DNA from: DATGZX01 sp035296965
Lineage (GTDB): Bacteria > Planctomycetota > Planctomycetia > Gemmatales > Gemmataceae
Length of the DNA: 64,000 nt
Assembly: GCA_035296965.1 (NCBI GenBank)
Contig: DATGZX010000425.1
Location: 1-64,000, forward strand
Reading direction: 5' to 3'
Part shown: one piece after another, positions 16,860-25,211 of the stretch
Position numbering within the stretch: the first letter of the stretch is position 1
How the letters are laid out: each line of letters opens with the position of its first letter
Program-made: the position numbers and the translations under genes
The notes under the pieces: model-generated
The model's input: only the letters and a program-made list of their open reading frames with translations
Told to the model about the DNA's origin: nothing
The model's database searches: none

Positions 16860-17267
16860 TTATCTCAGTATGCACGGAGGAGAACCATCCATCGGAAAAA
16901 ACCGGACTGCTCCTTCATTGATGATGAACCCAAGCACGGCAAGTTGTGTCGCCACCGAGAGCAATCCATGCGGATCATCGAATTGGAAGGTACCTGACAG
17001 GTTCGTCACATCGACAATCCTTCTCCTCTCGACTCGCAGATCGCCTGCATAAATCGCTGGGGACGCATTGCCAAGCACTTTCGGATGCATGTGGCTTTCA
17101 TCTGGCAAGATGTAAATCGTGCCATCGATGTCTTGCACGTAAATGTAATTGCCGTCCTCGACACCAGCCCCAAGTGCCCGACTTCGTGGATCTCGTTCAT
17201 ACGGAAAGCTGTCCAGCGGCGACTTTGGCCGGCACATGAATTCGTCGCCTTCTCCTTCGAACAGCAA
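16860..17267 (-). CDS. Small conserved-type protein of unknown function
   Basis: The 135-residue product has no signal peptide or membrane span. Its core reads YIYVQDIDGTIYILPD, HPKVLG, YAGDL, IVDVTNLSGTFQF and a late AVRFFPMDG. The H-P, A-G-D/E, N-x-S-G-[TH]-[FY] spacing resembles small beta-rich domains attached to polymorphic-toxin and effector proteins, but I cannot name a family. It is the first gene of a two-gene unit with the cREC-domain protein, and both lie between two direct repeats. Alternative ATG codons exist at the fifth to eleventh codons. It may be a toxin, an RNA-binding partner or simply hypothetical. Confidence 0.5.
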   Translation of the reverse strand: MLFEGEGDEFMCRPKSPLDSFPYERDPRSRALGAGVEDGNYIYVQDIDGTIYILPDESHMHPKVLGNASPAIYAGDLRVERRRIVDVTNLSGTFQFDDPHGLLSVATQLAVLGFIINEGAVRFFPMDGSPPCILR

Positions 17268-17344
17268 GACGATGTCAACGCTAAGTAATGTGCCATTTTA
17301 CCGACAAGAGTCCGCCCAGGGCCACCCCGAAGTCGGTCTTTGGC

Positions 17345-17421
17345 TTGTCGTCCCATGACGGGCAACCTAGCTGCCTCGACGTTGAATGCCAAGCGAACAA
17401 ATCTGACACCGCTTACCTAAA
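17345..17421. repeat. Long direct repeat, copy 2 (right edge of cREC cassette)
   Basis: Second copy of the repeat at 15544-15625, in the same orientation. It lies between the 135-residue gene and the end of the DUF1559 gene. It contains GTTGAAT, which fits the GTTRRRY consensus of integron attC sites, but copy 1 lacks it. Confidence 0.8.
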
Positions 17422-17455
17422 CCAGAAAACCAGGAGTTCGCAAATGGGATGCCCT

Positions 17456-18364
17456 TCAATAGTCGGTTTCGTCGACGACTTCGCCGCCGGCCCGTGTGCC
17501 GAGCGCCGCGAGGACGGCACGACTGATCTGCTGATGAAGAAAGCGAACGCCCCCGTCGGCGAACGCCATGTTGACCCCGCCGAGGTGTTGGCTGAAGAAC
17601 TGATCGAGGCTGCCATCTGAACACGCCGTGCCATTGATCGAGTTGGATTCGACGCAGGGGAAATTCGGAGCAGGGTCGACGGCGGCGGGAGAAGATCTCT
17701 GCGCATTCAGGGGACCAGCGCGAACAATCCCACCATTCACCGCCCCGGACCAGGGCGCCATGGCGTGGCTCCAGGCCCGATCGCCGATCATGATCGTCGT
17801 GCTCGTGCCGTCGGTGATATCCGTAAGGCGCACTTTACTGTTTCTGTAAAACACCCCTTCCTTCGGTCCCGGAGACTCGTCTGGTTCACCAGATCCAAGG
17901 CATGCCGCGTAGCTGATGGGCGCGGCCTCGGTGATCAATCGCCCGGCTACGTTTGTGATCGGGAAAGCAGCGGGCACGTTGGGATCGCTCGGACAGAGGA
18001 AAATCGAGATAGCGGTCAGGCGAGCCACATTGAGCGGATCTTCGATTGGCCGCGCAAAGATGACTTGTCTGTATAACACTTCTTGTTCGACATAGGGCAG
18101 CAGGAAGGAGGCCCAGCCCCAGCCAGGAGTGGTTGCGGTGGCATCGATGCCAGAGAACGCCATGTAGCCGGGGGGAAACGAGCCCGTGTTATCGTGATAG
18201 GTGTGGCAGGCCAGGCTGATCTGGGCCAACTGGTGAGCGCACTGGCTTCTTCGCGAGGCTTCTCGGACCTTCTGAACGGCCGGCAGCAAGATGCCGAGCA
18301 GGACTACCATGATTGCGAGAACTACCAATAACTCGATCAGCGTCATGCCGGTACGCTTCTTCAT
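17456..18364 (-). CDS. DUF1559 prepilin-like secreted protein
   Basis: The 302-residue product has a type IV prepilin-type N-terminus: a short basic leader MKKRTG, then MTLIELLVVLAIMVVLLGILLPAV with the Glu at the fifth position after the cleavage site. The conserved DUF1559 region follows (CAHQLAQISLACHTYHD, FPPG, LLPYVEQ), and a C-terminal ADGGVRFL motif. Planctomycetes carry many paralogues, thought to be exported by a pseudopilin-type machinery. An upstream ATG at 18376 gives four more residues, but its bases overlap the GGAGG site five bases before the ATG at 18364, which decides the start. It lies just after the kinase-WD40 gene. Confidence 0.93.
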   Translation of the reverse strand: MKKRTGMTLIELLVVLAIMVVLLGILLPAVQKVREASRRSQCAHQLAQISLACHTYHDNTGSFPPGYMAFSGIDATATTPGWGWASFLLPYVEQEVLYRQVIFARPIEDPLNVARLTAISIFLCPSDPNVPAAFPITNVAGRLITEAAPISYAACLGSGEPDESPGPKEGVFYRNSKVRLTDITDGTSTTIMIGDRAWSHAMAPWSGAVNGGIVRAGPLNAQRSSPAAVDPAPNFPCVESNSINGTACSDGSLDQFFSQHLGGVNMAFADGGVRFLHQQISRAVLAALGTRAGGEVVDETDY

Positions 18365-18376
18365 GATTCCCTCCAT

Positions 18377-21300
18377 CTACCACTCCAGGCCAACCTCCGA
18401 AAGGCGCCGCCGCAAGCATTGCAGTTCGCAGACGGAGACTGTTCCGTCGGTGTTGGACCAGGCCAAGAAGTTTCCGTCTCGACTGAACACCGGGTGAAAG
18501 GAGCGGGTAGTCTCGAGGCCCAGAATCAGCCGTGGAGAAATGTCGCCTCGTCGAGAGAAGCCATAACCTCGATTCTCCCTGGACGACTCTCCCGAACCCA
18601 GCCGCAGAAAGGTGTTGCCCTCGAGTCCCAGGCAAACTGCAAACGGCGCAAGACCACCGCGGAACTCGCCGGTGGCCACATCCACCAAAATCCCTTCGTC
18701 GTCACGGTTATCGGTCTGAAAGGCGATGAGGCAGCCGGTTGGATCAAGGGCAAGCGTTCCGGACATTTGCGAGCGCACGGAAGAGATTGACCAGTGCTCC
18801 GCGCCTGTGAGACTATCGTAAGCCTGCACGGTTCGAATCTGCCGGCCCGGTCCCTGTTGGGTATGTTCGACGATTAGCGTGCCGCCGTCTGGCGTGGCGA
18901 CGGCATCGAGAAGGTGTTCATTAACGCCGGCAATTTCAAAAACGGGTTTGGCCGGCGTGGCGCCGAGCAAATTCCGCAGCCGGCACACTCGTGGCAACGG
19001 CAACGAAGCCTGCGCCTCGCCTACGCCCGGCGGTGGCGGTCGATCGCTTGCCTCCTCTCGGAACAAGAGAAGCCGATCGGGTTTCTGAAATGCCAGCACG
19101 TCCCTTGAGCCAGGCGGAAGATCCCAGGAAGCCAGCTCGCGTCCACGGTCCATGTCCCAAAGCCTTGCGCCTTCCCCGGCCGCGCAGGCAAATTGCTTAC
19201 CGTCCGGGCTGAAGGCAAGAGCGGCATCATCGTCTGCGTTCCCTTTGGGAACCACAAATCGCCAGCGCAAACAGCCCCGCTGCACGTCCCAGATCATCAC
19301 CTGCCAGTTGTGAGCCAGCGCTGCGAGCAGCCGGCCGTCCCTGGAAAAACAGAGGTGTGCTGCTTGACTTGCTAGTCCCCGGAGCGTTCGCAGGCCGCGG
19401 TCCCGTTCAAGCTCCCAAAGATAAACCCGCGCCGGCGTCCGGCTGCCCAAAATCAAACTTCTGTCATCGGCGCTGAAGGCGAGCGCCGTCGTCAGGCCAT
19501 GGGAACGAAGACTGAGGAGCAGCGTACCTGTGGCGGCGTCCCAGATACATGCCGGGCCGCGACCGCCGGACGCGATCAGCGTTCCATCGGAGTTGAATGC
19601 CAGGACGTAGACCTCATCGTGCGCGCCTCGACAGTACGTAATGGGCCGACGCGCCTCGATGTCCCAAACGGTCACCATGCCGGCGGAATCGCCCACGCCC
19701 AGCAGCTTTCCATCTGGACTGAATACGAGGCAATGGACTGTCACGCGGCCCATCTCGAAGGTGGATAGACGGGTCCCAGCCGGCACGGACCAAAGCGTGA
19801 TGCGGCCTTGATCGTCTCCGGCGGCCAGCAGACCTCCATCCGGTGCCAGGGCCAGCGTGCGCGCTGCCTGGTTCACTTGAAAGAGCAAATGACCCGAAGC
19901 CGTATCCCACACGGCCAAGGCGCTCCGCCGGTTTTCTCCCGCGCTGGCCGCCGCCGCCACGGTCCCTTCACGCGCCAGCGCCAGTACCGGGAAACCCAGC
20001 TCATTGACCTGCCAGGTTGACGACTGCGGCTCTGTGGCAGCCGCGCTCAGGCGGCATTCCATCAATCGTTTCTGGTCGAGCAGGTTCCAAAGCAGCAAGG
20101 TTCGATCGTCTGCCGGGACCAATTGCAGAGGTGTCCCATCGCGCCGGAAAGCCACGGGCCCGGCTCCGGCCTGCCGCGAAACCTCCACCGCACCGGTGTC
20201 GAGGTTCCAAAGCTTTGCCCCTTCGAGAGGCTGACCCAGGTTGCTGTTGCGACCACCCAGGAGCACCTGCTCACCTTTGTGGTCCAGGGCCAACCATGAA
20301 ACACTCACGCCCTCGAGTTGTTTGCCGACCCGCGCATCCAGCCCAGCACAAGCGTTGGCGGCCAAGCTGCGCAGGGTGGCATCTTTCTGAAGGGCAGCGG
20401 CCTCCGCAGCCAGCCGCCACGCTTCCTCCGACCAACCGTTCAAGTGAGAGTGCGCGCCCACCAACTGGAGCTGCCGGACAAGACCCTCGCGACGACTGAC
20501 ACGCTCCTGCGCCGTGCTGGCGAGTGCCACGAGCATCGAGGCGACCACAAGTGTGAGCAAGAGTGCGGCGACGGCTGCCACTAGACCCGCTCGGGCCGGA
20601 TGACGGCGGCACCAGCGCCAGAGGCGCTCCGCCGCGCCCACGGGCCGCGCTCGGATAGGCTCTCGCTCGAGAAATCGATGCAAATCGTCGGCCAGGGCTC
20701 CGGCACTGGCATACCGGTGGGCAGGAGCATAGGCTAAAGCCTTCAAACAGATGGTCTCGACATCGCGCGGCATCCTGGGGAGTAGTCGGGATGGGGGTGT
20801 GAGTTCCCCGGCCCTGATCTGCTCCAGCGTGTCGAGGACGGAAGTACCCTCGAAGGGCGGCCTGCCCGCAAGCATTTCGTACAGGATCGCTCCCAGGGCG
20901 TACACATCCGCGGTGGGCCCAACCTCTTTGGCTTTGCCCGCAGCTTGCTCTGGGGCCATGTAGCAGGGTGTGCCGACGATGGTTCCGGAGACAGTGTGAC
21001 TCGCATCGTCTTCGAGCAGCTTGGCAAGGCCGAAGTCAGTGATCTTGGGATTGGACAGCAGATAGGAGTCAGGAGTCGGCAGCCGTGCCTCGTCATCTCC
21101 ATCAGCGGGATTCCTGCGGCCCACTGACTGCTGTCTGCTGTCTATTTGCAGCAGGATATTCCCGGGTTTGATGTCTCGGTGGATGACGCCGTGCTCGTGG
21201 GCGTAGTGCATGGCTCGGGCCAATTTTGCAACCAGCTCGGCGGCCAGCCGGGCGGGCTGAGGCTTGCCCATGAGTCGTTGGGCCAGGCTGCCGCCGTCCA

Positions 21301-21934
21301 CGTATTCCATGCCCAGGTAGTGAACCCCGTCCTGGTGGCCCACTTCGTAGATTTGCACGATGTTCGGATGTTGCAGGCGTGCGGCCGCCTCTGCCTCGAC
21401 GCTAAAGCGGGCTTGATGCCGGGGATTCCTCTCCGCTGTCGAGCGGATGATCTTGAGAGCGACGATGCGCTTGAGTTGTTGCTGGCGCGCCTTGTAAACG
21501 GTCCCCATGCCGCCGCGGCCCAGCTCGGCGAGGATCTGGTACCCTGCGATAACCGGCCATTTCTCATTGCGCGCCGGCTCCCGCGGCGACGCTACCTCAT
21601 CGTGCGCCAGTTCACATGCCGTGGGAGTGTCCTCGGTCAAGCCCCATAAATAATCGACATCGTCTTCCACGACTTCCTTTAGCTCCGGAAACTCGCGGAC
21701 GTAATCTTCCCAGGAGCGCTTCCAGCCGAGCTTCGATCGTCTCTCGAGGTCGATCCTCACCAGCTCCCGCAGCAGGGCGACACGTTCGTTCCCGTTCGTG
21801 TTGTCGAGATAGTCGGCAATAGCTGGCGGCCTCCCCGTCCGCCAGTCGGCTTCAAAGCGGTCGGCGACGCCATCGACCCATTCGAGAAGGCTTTGTACAT
21901 CTGGTCCGGTTGAATGTTGGCCGGGTTGGAACAT
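18377..21934 (-). CDS. Ser/Thr protein kinase with C-terminal WD40 repeats
   Basis: The 1185-residue product has an N-terminal helical segment (1-125), a Pkn-type kinase domain (about 130-420), a transmembrane helix near 450-475 and a long WD40-like propeller region (about 530-1185). Kinase landmarks are GRGGMGTVYKA, VALKII, HRDIKPGNILL, DFGLAKLL and GTPCYMAPEQA, so it should be active. An insertion of roughly 30 residues separates the catalytic loop from DFG. The kinase faces the cytoplasm and the propeller is expected outside. Start chosen at 21934, where AGGAGG lies about nine bases upstream. The adjacent ECF sigma factor gene is a probable partner or target. Confidence 0.93.
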   Translation of the reverse strand: MFQPGQHSTGPDVQSLLEWVDGVADRFEADWRTGRPPAIADYLDNTNGNERVALLRELVRIDLERRSKLGWKRSWEDYVREFPELKEVVEDDVDYLWGLTEDTPTACELAHDEVASPREPARNEKWPVIAGYQILAELGRGGMGTVYKARQQQLKRIVALKIIRSTAERNPRHQARFSVEAEAAARLQHPNIVQIYEVGHQDGVHYLGMEYVDGGSLAQRLMGKPQPARLAAELVAKLARAMHYAHEHGVIHRDIKPGNILLQIDSRQQSVGRRNPADGDDEARLPTPDSYLLSNPKITDFGLAKLLEDDASHTVSGTIVGTPCYMAPEQAAGKAKEVGPTADVYALGAILYEMLAGRPPFEGTSVLDTLEQIRAGELTPPSRLLPRMPRDVETICLKALAYAPAHRYASAGALADDLHRFLEREPIRARPVGAAERLWRWCRRHPARAGLVAAVAALLLTLVVASMLVALASTAQERVSRREGLVRQLQLVGAHSHLNGWSEEAWRLAAEAAALQKDATLRSLAANACAGLDARVGKQLEGVSVSWLALDHKGEQVLLGGRNSNLGQPLEGAKLWNLDTGAVEVSRQAGAGPVAFRRDGTPLQLVPADDRTLLLWNLLDQKRLMECRLSAAATEPQSSTWQVNELGFPVLALAREGTVAAAASAGENRRSALAVWDTASGHLLFQVNQAARTLALAPDGGLLAAGDDQGRITLWSVPAGTRLSTFEMGRVTVHCLVFSPDGKLLGVGDSAGMVTVWDIEARRPITYCRGAHDEVYVLAFNSDGTLIASGGRGPACIWDAATGTLLLSLRSHGLTTALAFSADDRSLILGSRTPARVYLWELERDRGLRTLRGLASQAAHLCFSRDGRLLAALAHNWQVMIWDVQRGCLRWRFVVPKGNADDDAALAFSPDGKQFACAAGEGARLWDMDRGRELASWDLPPGSRDVLAFQKPDRLLLFREEASDRPPPPGVGEAQASLPLPRVCRLRNLLGATPAKPVFEIAGVNEHLLDAVATPDGGTLIVEHTQQGPGRQIRTVQAYDSLTGAEHWSISSVRSQMSGTLALDPTGCLIAFQTDNRDDEGILVDVATGEFRGGLAPFAVCLGLEGNTFLRLGSGESSRENRGYGFSRRGDISPRLILGLETTRSFHPVFSRDGNFLAWSNTDGTVSVCELQCLRRRLSEVGLEW

Positions 21935-21996
21935 GCTTGCTCCCCTCCTGCTGAGCACGCGCGGTCCTCGGACTTTCTATGATCTCAATCAAGAAA

Positions 21997-22668
21997 TCAG
22001 CGAAGAAGGCGACAGCCATGTTGAGGAGATGGCTCCAGCTCTGCGCTCGTGTTCGCCAGGGCCACGCGTTGCCAGCGCACCAAGATGAGCGCCATCTTGC
22101 GGTCAACCGTCCGCTCGGTGCAGCCCAGGCGATCGGCAATCTCACGATACTTCCAACCGGCCAGATAGAGTTCGGCAAAGGGCCGCAAGTGATCGGGCAG
22201 ACCGTTGACGTAGAAGTGGTAGCAATCGTCGAGGAGGATTCGTTCCTGGGGCGTCAGACCACTGTCGGCGATCTGCTCCAACCCGAGCACGTTGGCATCG
22301 CCGGAGAGTGCCGCGCTTTCAAGAACAGACTCGCCCTGCACGCGACCGGCGCCGCGTTTCCGCACTCCCAGCTCATGTTTGATCTGATTAGCGGCCTGGC
22401 AAGTCGTGATGTGACTAAGTAAACCCAGGAGCTGCCGGCGATTGGCGAGCTGAGGGAGACGACCAGCCCGAAGGCTCTTGTAGAAACCCCAGAATGCTTG
22501 CTGTGCAACGTCTTCTTCGTCGGTAGCGCGGCGCGGCGTCTCCTTGAGTTTGCGCCGGGCCAATCCGACCAGGTACGGCCAGTAACGGGCATGCAGCTTG
22601 CCAAGGGCAGCTTCTTCTCCCGCCTTGAGCTGCTTGATCCACAGACTCACGGAACCGGCTGACGACAT
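21997..22668 (-). CDS. ECF sigma factor paired with Ser/Thr kinase
   Basis: The 223-residue product has sigma region 2 (about residues 10-100, with ATDEEDVAQQAFWGFYKSL) and region 4 (about 155-205, with YREIADRLGCTERTVDRKM). It belongs to the planctomycete class of ECF factors encoded next to Pkn-type kinases, and likely responds to kinase signalling and not to an anti-sigma factor. A GGAGG site a few bases before the ATG at 22668 supports this start over the frame's open extension to 22908. It lies 62 bases upstream of the kinase-WD40 gene, on the same strand. Confidence 0.88.
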   Translation of the reverse strand: MSSAGSVSLWIKQLKAGEEAALGKLHARYWPYLVGLARRKLKETPRRATDEEDVAQQAFWGFYKSLRAGRLPQLANRRQLLGLLSHITTCQAANQIKHELGVRKRGAGRVQGESVLESAALSGDANVLGLEQIADSGLTPQERILLDDCYHFYVNGLPDHLRPFAELYLAGWKYREIADRLGCTERTVDRKMALILVRWQRVALANTSAELEPSPQHGCRLLR

Positions 22669-23158
22669 GGTCTCCCTCCAGTGTTGAACTTCCTTGAACA
22701 GCCAGTCATGCGATCGGGGATTATTGTACGCGCTTTCCGCATCTCCTGAAATAGGTCGTCGCTGCAAGTGGCCCCGGGGAAAAATGTCTCCCCTGGCACC
22801 CAGTCGTTGATTGTAGTACTGGGAGCACTGCCCCAGCTTGGACGAGCAAGCCTGGAGGACGGTCGCCCAACCTTGCGCTCGGCCAGTCGACCATGCATGA
22901 TCGCACAATAGCCAGGGGTACCAATCCTGGATCGCGATGTCCTTAAAACACTTGTACGCGCGCTCTTGGAGCGTTCTCGAGCGGAAGGTGGATTGAGGAT
23001 TCTGTGAAACCCCGCACGCTGGTCCGGGAGTCTTTCGCTCGCGTGTGAGTCCGTAGCTCCGCCTTCAGGCCGTGTCACCGGCTAGGGCCGGAGCTACGAG
23101 CTCATCCACTTAGACGTGATAAACTACTCATGCTACCGGTTCCCGCAAGTTGCCGTTC
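22669..23158. other. Intergenic region upstream of the sigma gene
   Basis: About 490 bases without a supported gene. It holds the palindromic element at 23052-23098 and presumably the promoter of the sigma/kinase operon. The open frame extending from the sigma gene to 22908 is not used because of the strong ribosome binding site at the internal ATG. Confidence 0.5.
23052..23098. repeat. Palindromic element with two inner hairpins
   Basis: Outer 10-base inverted repeats (23052-23061-type arm and 23089-23098) carry CGTAGCTCCG and its complement. Between them lie a GCC/GGC hairpin and a GGCCG/CGGC hairpin. It follows the end of the P/Y-rich secreted gene and may act as its terminator. Confidence 0.65.
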
Positions 23159-23578
23159 CTAATTCCGGGGAATCGGGGTGGGAGAAGGCGGTGGCGCGTT
23201 TGGCTGCGGCTGGTTCGGTTGCACATACGTGGGAGTCTGGGCGGGTTGGATATACTGCGGGGCCGCGGGCTGCGGCTGGCGTGGTTGCACATACACAGGC
23301 GCCTGCGCAGGCTGCAAGTATACCGGAGCGGGATAAGGCTGCACGTAGACGGGCGCTGGGTAAGGCTGCACGTAAACAGGCGGGGGCCCTACATACACGT
23401 AGGGTCGGTAATACGGGCCATAGTAAGAGTAGCTGCGATAATACGGGCCGTAGTACGGTCCGTAATAAGGCCCAGGGATGCCGATCCCCACGCCGATGCC
23501 GATCCGCACGCCTGCATGGGCTGTGGCCAGTGGCAGTGCCAGTAAGACAAGAGCAGTGAAGCAAAGTTTTCGGAGCAT
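23159..23578 (-). CDS. Secreted Pro/Tyr-rich repeat protein
   Basis: About 139 residues. A signal peptide (residues 1-21, LVLLALPLATAHA) precedes a mature chain of low complexity. Gly-Ile and Tyr-Gly-Pro-Tyr units come first (GPYYGPYY), then repeats of PVYVQPYPA and PAQ-type units, then a proline-rich tail. No catalytic domain is visible. An AGGAGG site about ten bases before the ATG at 23578 supports that start over upstream ATGs. It is probably a surface or cell-wall-associated structural protein. Planctomycete genomes carry many such short repeat proteins, but the function is unknown. Confidence 0.65.
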   Translation of the reverse strand: MLRKLCFTALVLLALPLATAHAGVRIGIGVGIGIPGPYYGPYYGPYYRSYSYYGPYYRPYVYVGPPPVYVQPYPAPVYVQPYPAPVYLQPAQAPVYVQPRQPQPAAPQYIQPAQTPTYVQPNQPQPNAPPPSPTPIPRN

Positions 23579-23963
23579 TGGGAGGACCCTCCTCATCATG
23601 GGCAACTTTCTCGTTCGGTACCCTTGCTCGTGCCGCGTAAATAAACTCTATCGAGTCTGGGCGAGCAAGATCAATTGGTCGAGTTTTGATTGCGCCGCGC
23701 ATCAGAGTGTCCGACCAGGGTACATGGCTTGCGATAGCCATCGCGCCTGAATCAAGTTTTGGGGAAGGGCCGAGGCAAGAGTACGATGAAGAGTAGGATT
23801 AGGAAGAAGAGTAGGAGCAAGATTAAGAAGAAGATTAAGAGGTACAATTGAGACGGGTAACATCTTTCTCTTACTCGTGCTCATAATCCTCTTCCTAATC
23901 TTCTCCTTGATCCTTCTCTTCATTTCCCATGACTAGTTGGTCTGAGGCAAAGCCTCGCTAGGG
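23579..23963. other. Intergenic region with polypurine/polypyrimidine palindrome
   Basis: A 385-base spacer. The left part is plain; the right part holds the asymmetric-composition inverted repeat described at 23774-23930. No gene is supported. An open frame of 73 codons on the minus strand simply translates the repeat. Confidence 0.55.
23774..23930. repeat. Polypurine tract followed by polypyrimidine tract
   Basis: Around 23783-23845 the plus strand is almost all purines with units such as AGGATTAGGAAGAAG and AAGATTAAGAAG. Around 23861-23930 it becomes almost all pyrimidines with the matching units. The two tracts form a long imperfect palindrome. A 22-codon purine-rich open frame inside is not taken as a gene. 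Confidence 0.7.
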
Positions 23964-24995
23964 TCAGCCGACTCGGCTGCATGTCCGATTGAATACCGGG
24001 AGCAAAGGCTGCCAGGAGGCACGGGGCCTCTCTAGTTGTTGTGGAGAACGGAAGTCCGGATTCAACGCGCCGCTCACGCTGACCGTAATGCCTCGTTCCG
24101 CTCCCAGGGCCATGAGTGCTGCATAGCCGCGTTGCCGGCGCGTTTTGGGTAAGAAGCAGGCTGCACGCGCCATGCCCACTTGAAGAGTAGGGCCTCCGGA
24201 GTAGGCATCGAGAACGGCCTCGGCACCGCCATGAGACGCCAGCGCCTGATGAAGATTCTCGGTCATCCCCGGCCTCAGGAATAAGTAACCCGCCTGGACG
24301 TGGCGAATGCCGATCTCAGCCAAGGAATCCAGAAGAGCGATAAAGTTCGAGCGGGTGTCGCTTACGCCGGGCACAAGCGGCTCGAGAGAAACCTGGACCT
24401 TGATGCCAAGGTCGCGCAACTTACCGATTTGACGCACGCGCAGGCGAGGAGATGCGCAAAATGGCTCCAGCGAACGCTGTAGACCACGATCCATGGTGGT
24501 GAGAGGAATCGTGATACGCAGCCGTTCGCGATGCCTCGCCAGAACCTGCAGCGCGCTTGGGCGGATGTACCCGCGCGTCATCAGCAACGCATCGATCCCG
24601 TGACTGGCCAGCACCTCGACGGTGCGGCAAGCCTCGGACTGGACTTCCAGCAAAGGCGGGAAAGGATCTGCGTTCGGACTAACGTAGACGGCCCATGGGC
24701 GGTTGGACCGCTCGCGCAGTTCTGCAGCCAGGCATTCGGCCGTGTTGCTATACAGGTAGATGGCACTGCCACCAGCTAGGCCGGACGGGCAGTGGGCGGA
24801 ACAGAATGCGCAGCGATGGGTGCAGCCCCTGGTCAGTTCCAGGCTCTTGAGGTGAGGAGAATGGGGGATCGGTGAAGGTCCGAGTATCGGCGTTCCCGGG
24901 CGCGGCACGCACTCAATGCGAGGCAGAGTGCGTGCGTTCGACTCGTTCCCAGATTCAGTTTGAGCGGCCTCAGGTTGGAGCATGATGTTTCGCAT
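23964..24995 (-). CDS. Radical SAM protein, SPL-like family
   Basis: The 343-residue product carries the CxxxCxxC motif at Cys58, Cys62 and Cys65 (CTHRCAFC), preceded by the typical LELTRGC segment. It continues with VYVSPNADPFPP, a form of the spore-photoproduct-lyase-like family sequence, and LTTMDRGLQRSLEP and VSLEPLVPGV. Members of this group are radical SAM enzymes annotated as DNA-repair photolyase-like (SplB-related); the true substrate is unknown. AAGGAG seven bases before the first ATG supports the start. It appears monocistronic. Confidence 0.82.
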   Translation of the reverse strand: MRNIMLQPEAAQTESGNESNARTLPRIECVPRPGTPILGPSPIPHSPHLKSLELTRGCTHRCAFCSAHCPSGLAGGSAIYLYSNTAECLAAELRERSNRPWAVYVSPNADPFPPLLEVQSEACRTVEVLASHGIDALLMTRGYIRPSALQVLARHRERLRITIPLTTMDRGLQRSLEPFCASPRLRVRQIGKLRDLGIKVQVSLEPLVPGVSDTRSNFIALLDSLAEIGIRHVQAGYLFLRPGMTENLHQALASHGGAEAVLDAYSGGPTLQVGMARAACFLPKTRRQRGYAALMALGAERGITVSVSGALNPDFRSPQQLERPRASWQPLLPVFNRTCSRVG

Positions 24996-25080
24996 AGCTC
25001 GCTCCTTACCGATACATTAGTTCACTATGTTAGTATATGCCTCCCTCGCTCGCGAATCAATGGGTGCTGTCCGGCAAATA

Positions 25081-25191
25081 GAGCCTGCTGAAAAAGGGGT
25101 CCGACCCCCTACGAAGCTTCACTGATTTCCCGCTTTCTTGGGGATCTGTGGCCATTCGTGGAAGGGGTCAGACCCCTTTTTCAGCAGGCTC
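25081..25191. repeat. 111-bp palindrome with perfect 21-bp ends
   Basis: The arm at 25081-25101 is the exact reverse complement of 25171-25191. Each arm leads into a small hairpin, 25096-25108 and 25164-25176, with GGGGT/ACCCC stems. The middle is unique sequence. The element lies between the radical SAM gene and the DUF1570 gene. No transposase is inside, so it resembles a miniature inverted-repeat element. Confidence 0.85.
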
Positions 25192-25211
25192 AAAGGGCAG
25201 GGGGCTACGCA

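Noticed and set aside
15544..17421. An integron with attC sites around the cREC cassette
   Set aside because: Only the right repeat has a GTTRRRY match and no paired RYYYAAC, and there is no integrase in view.
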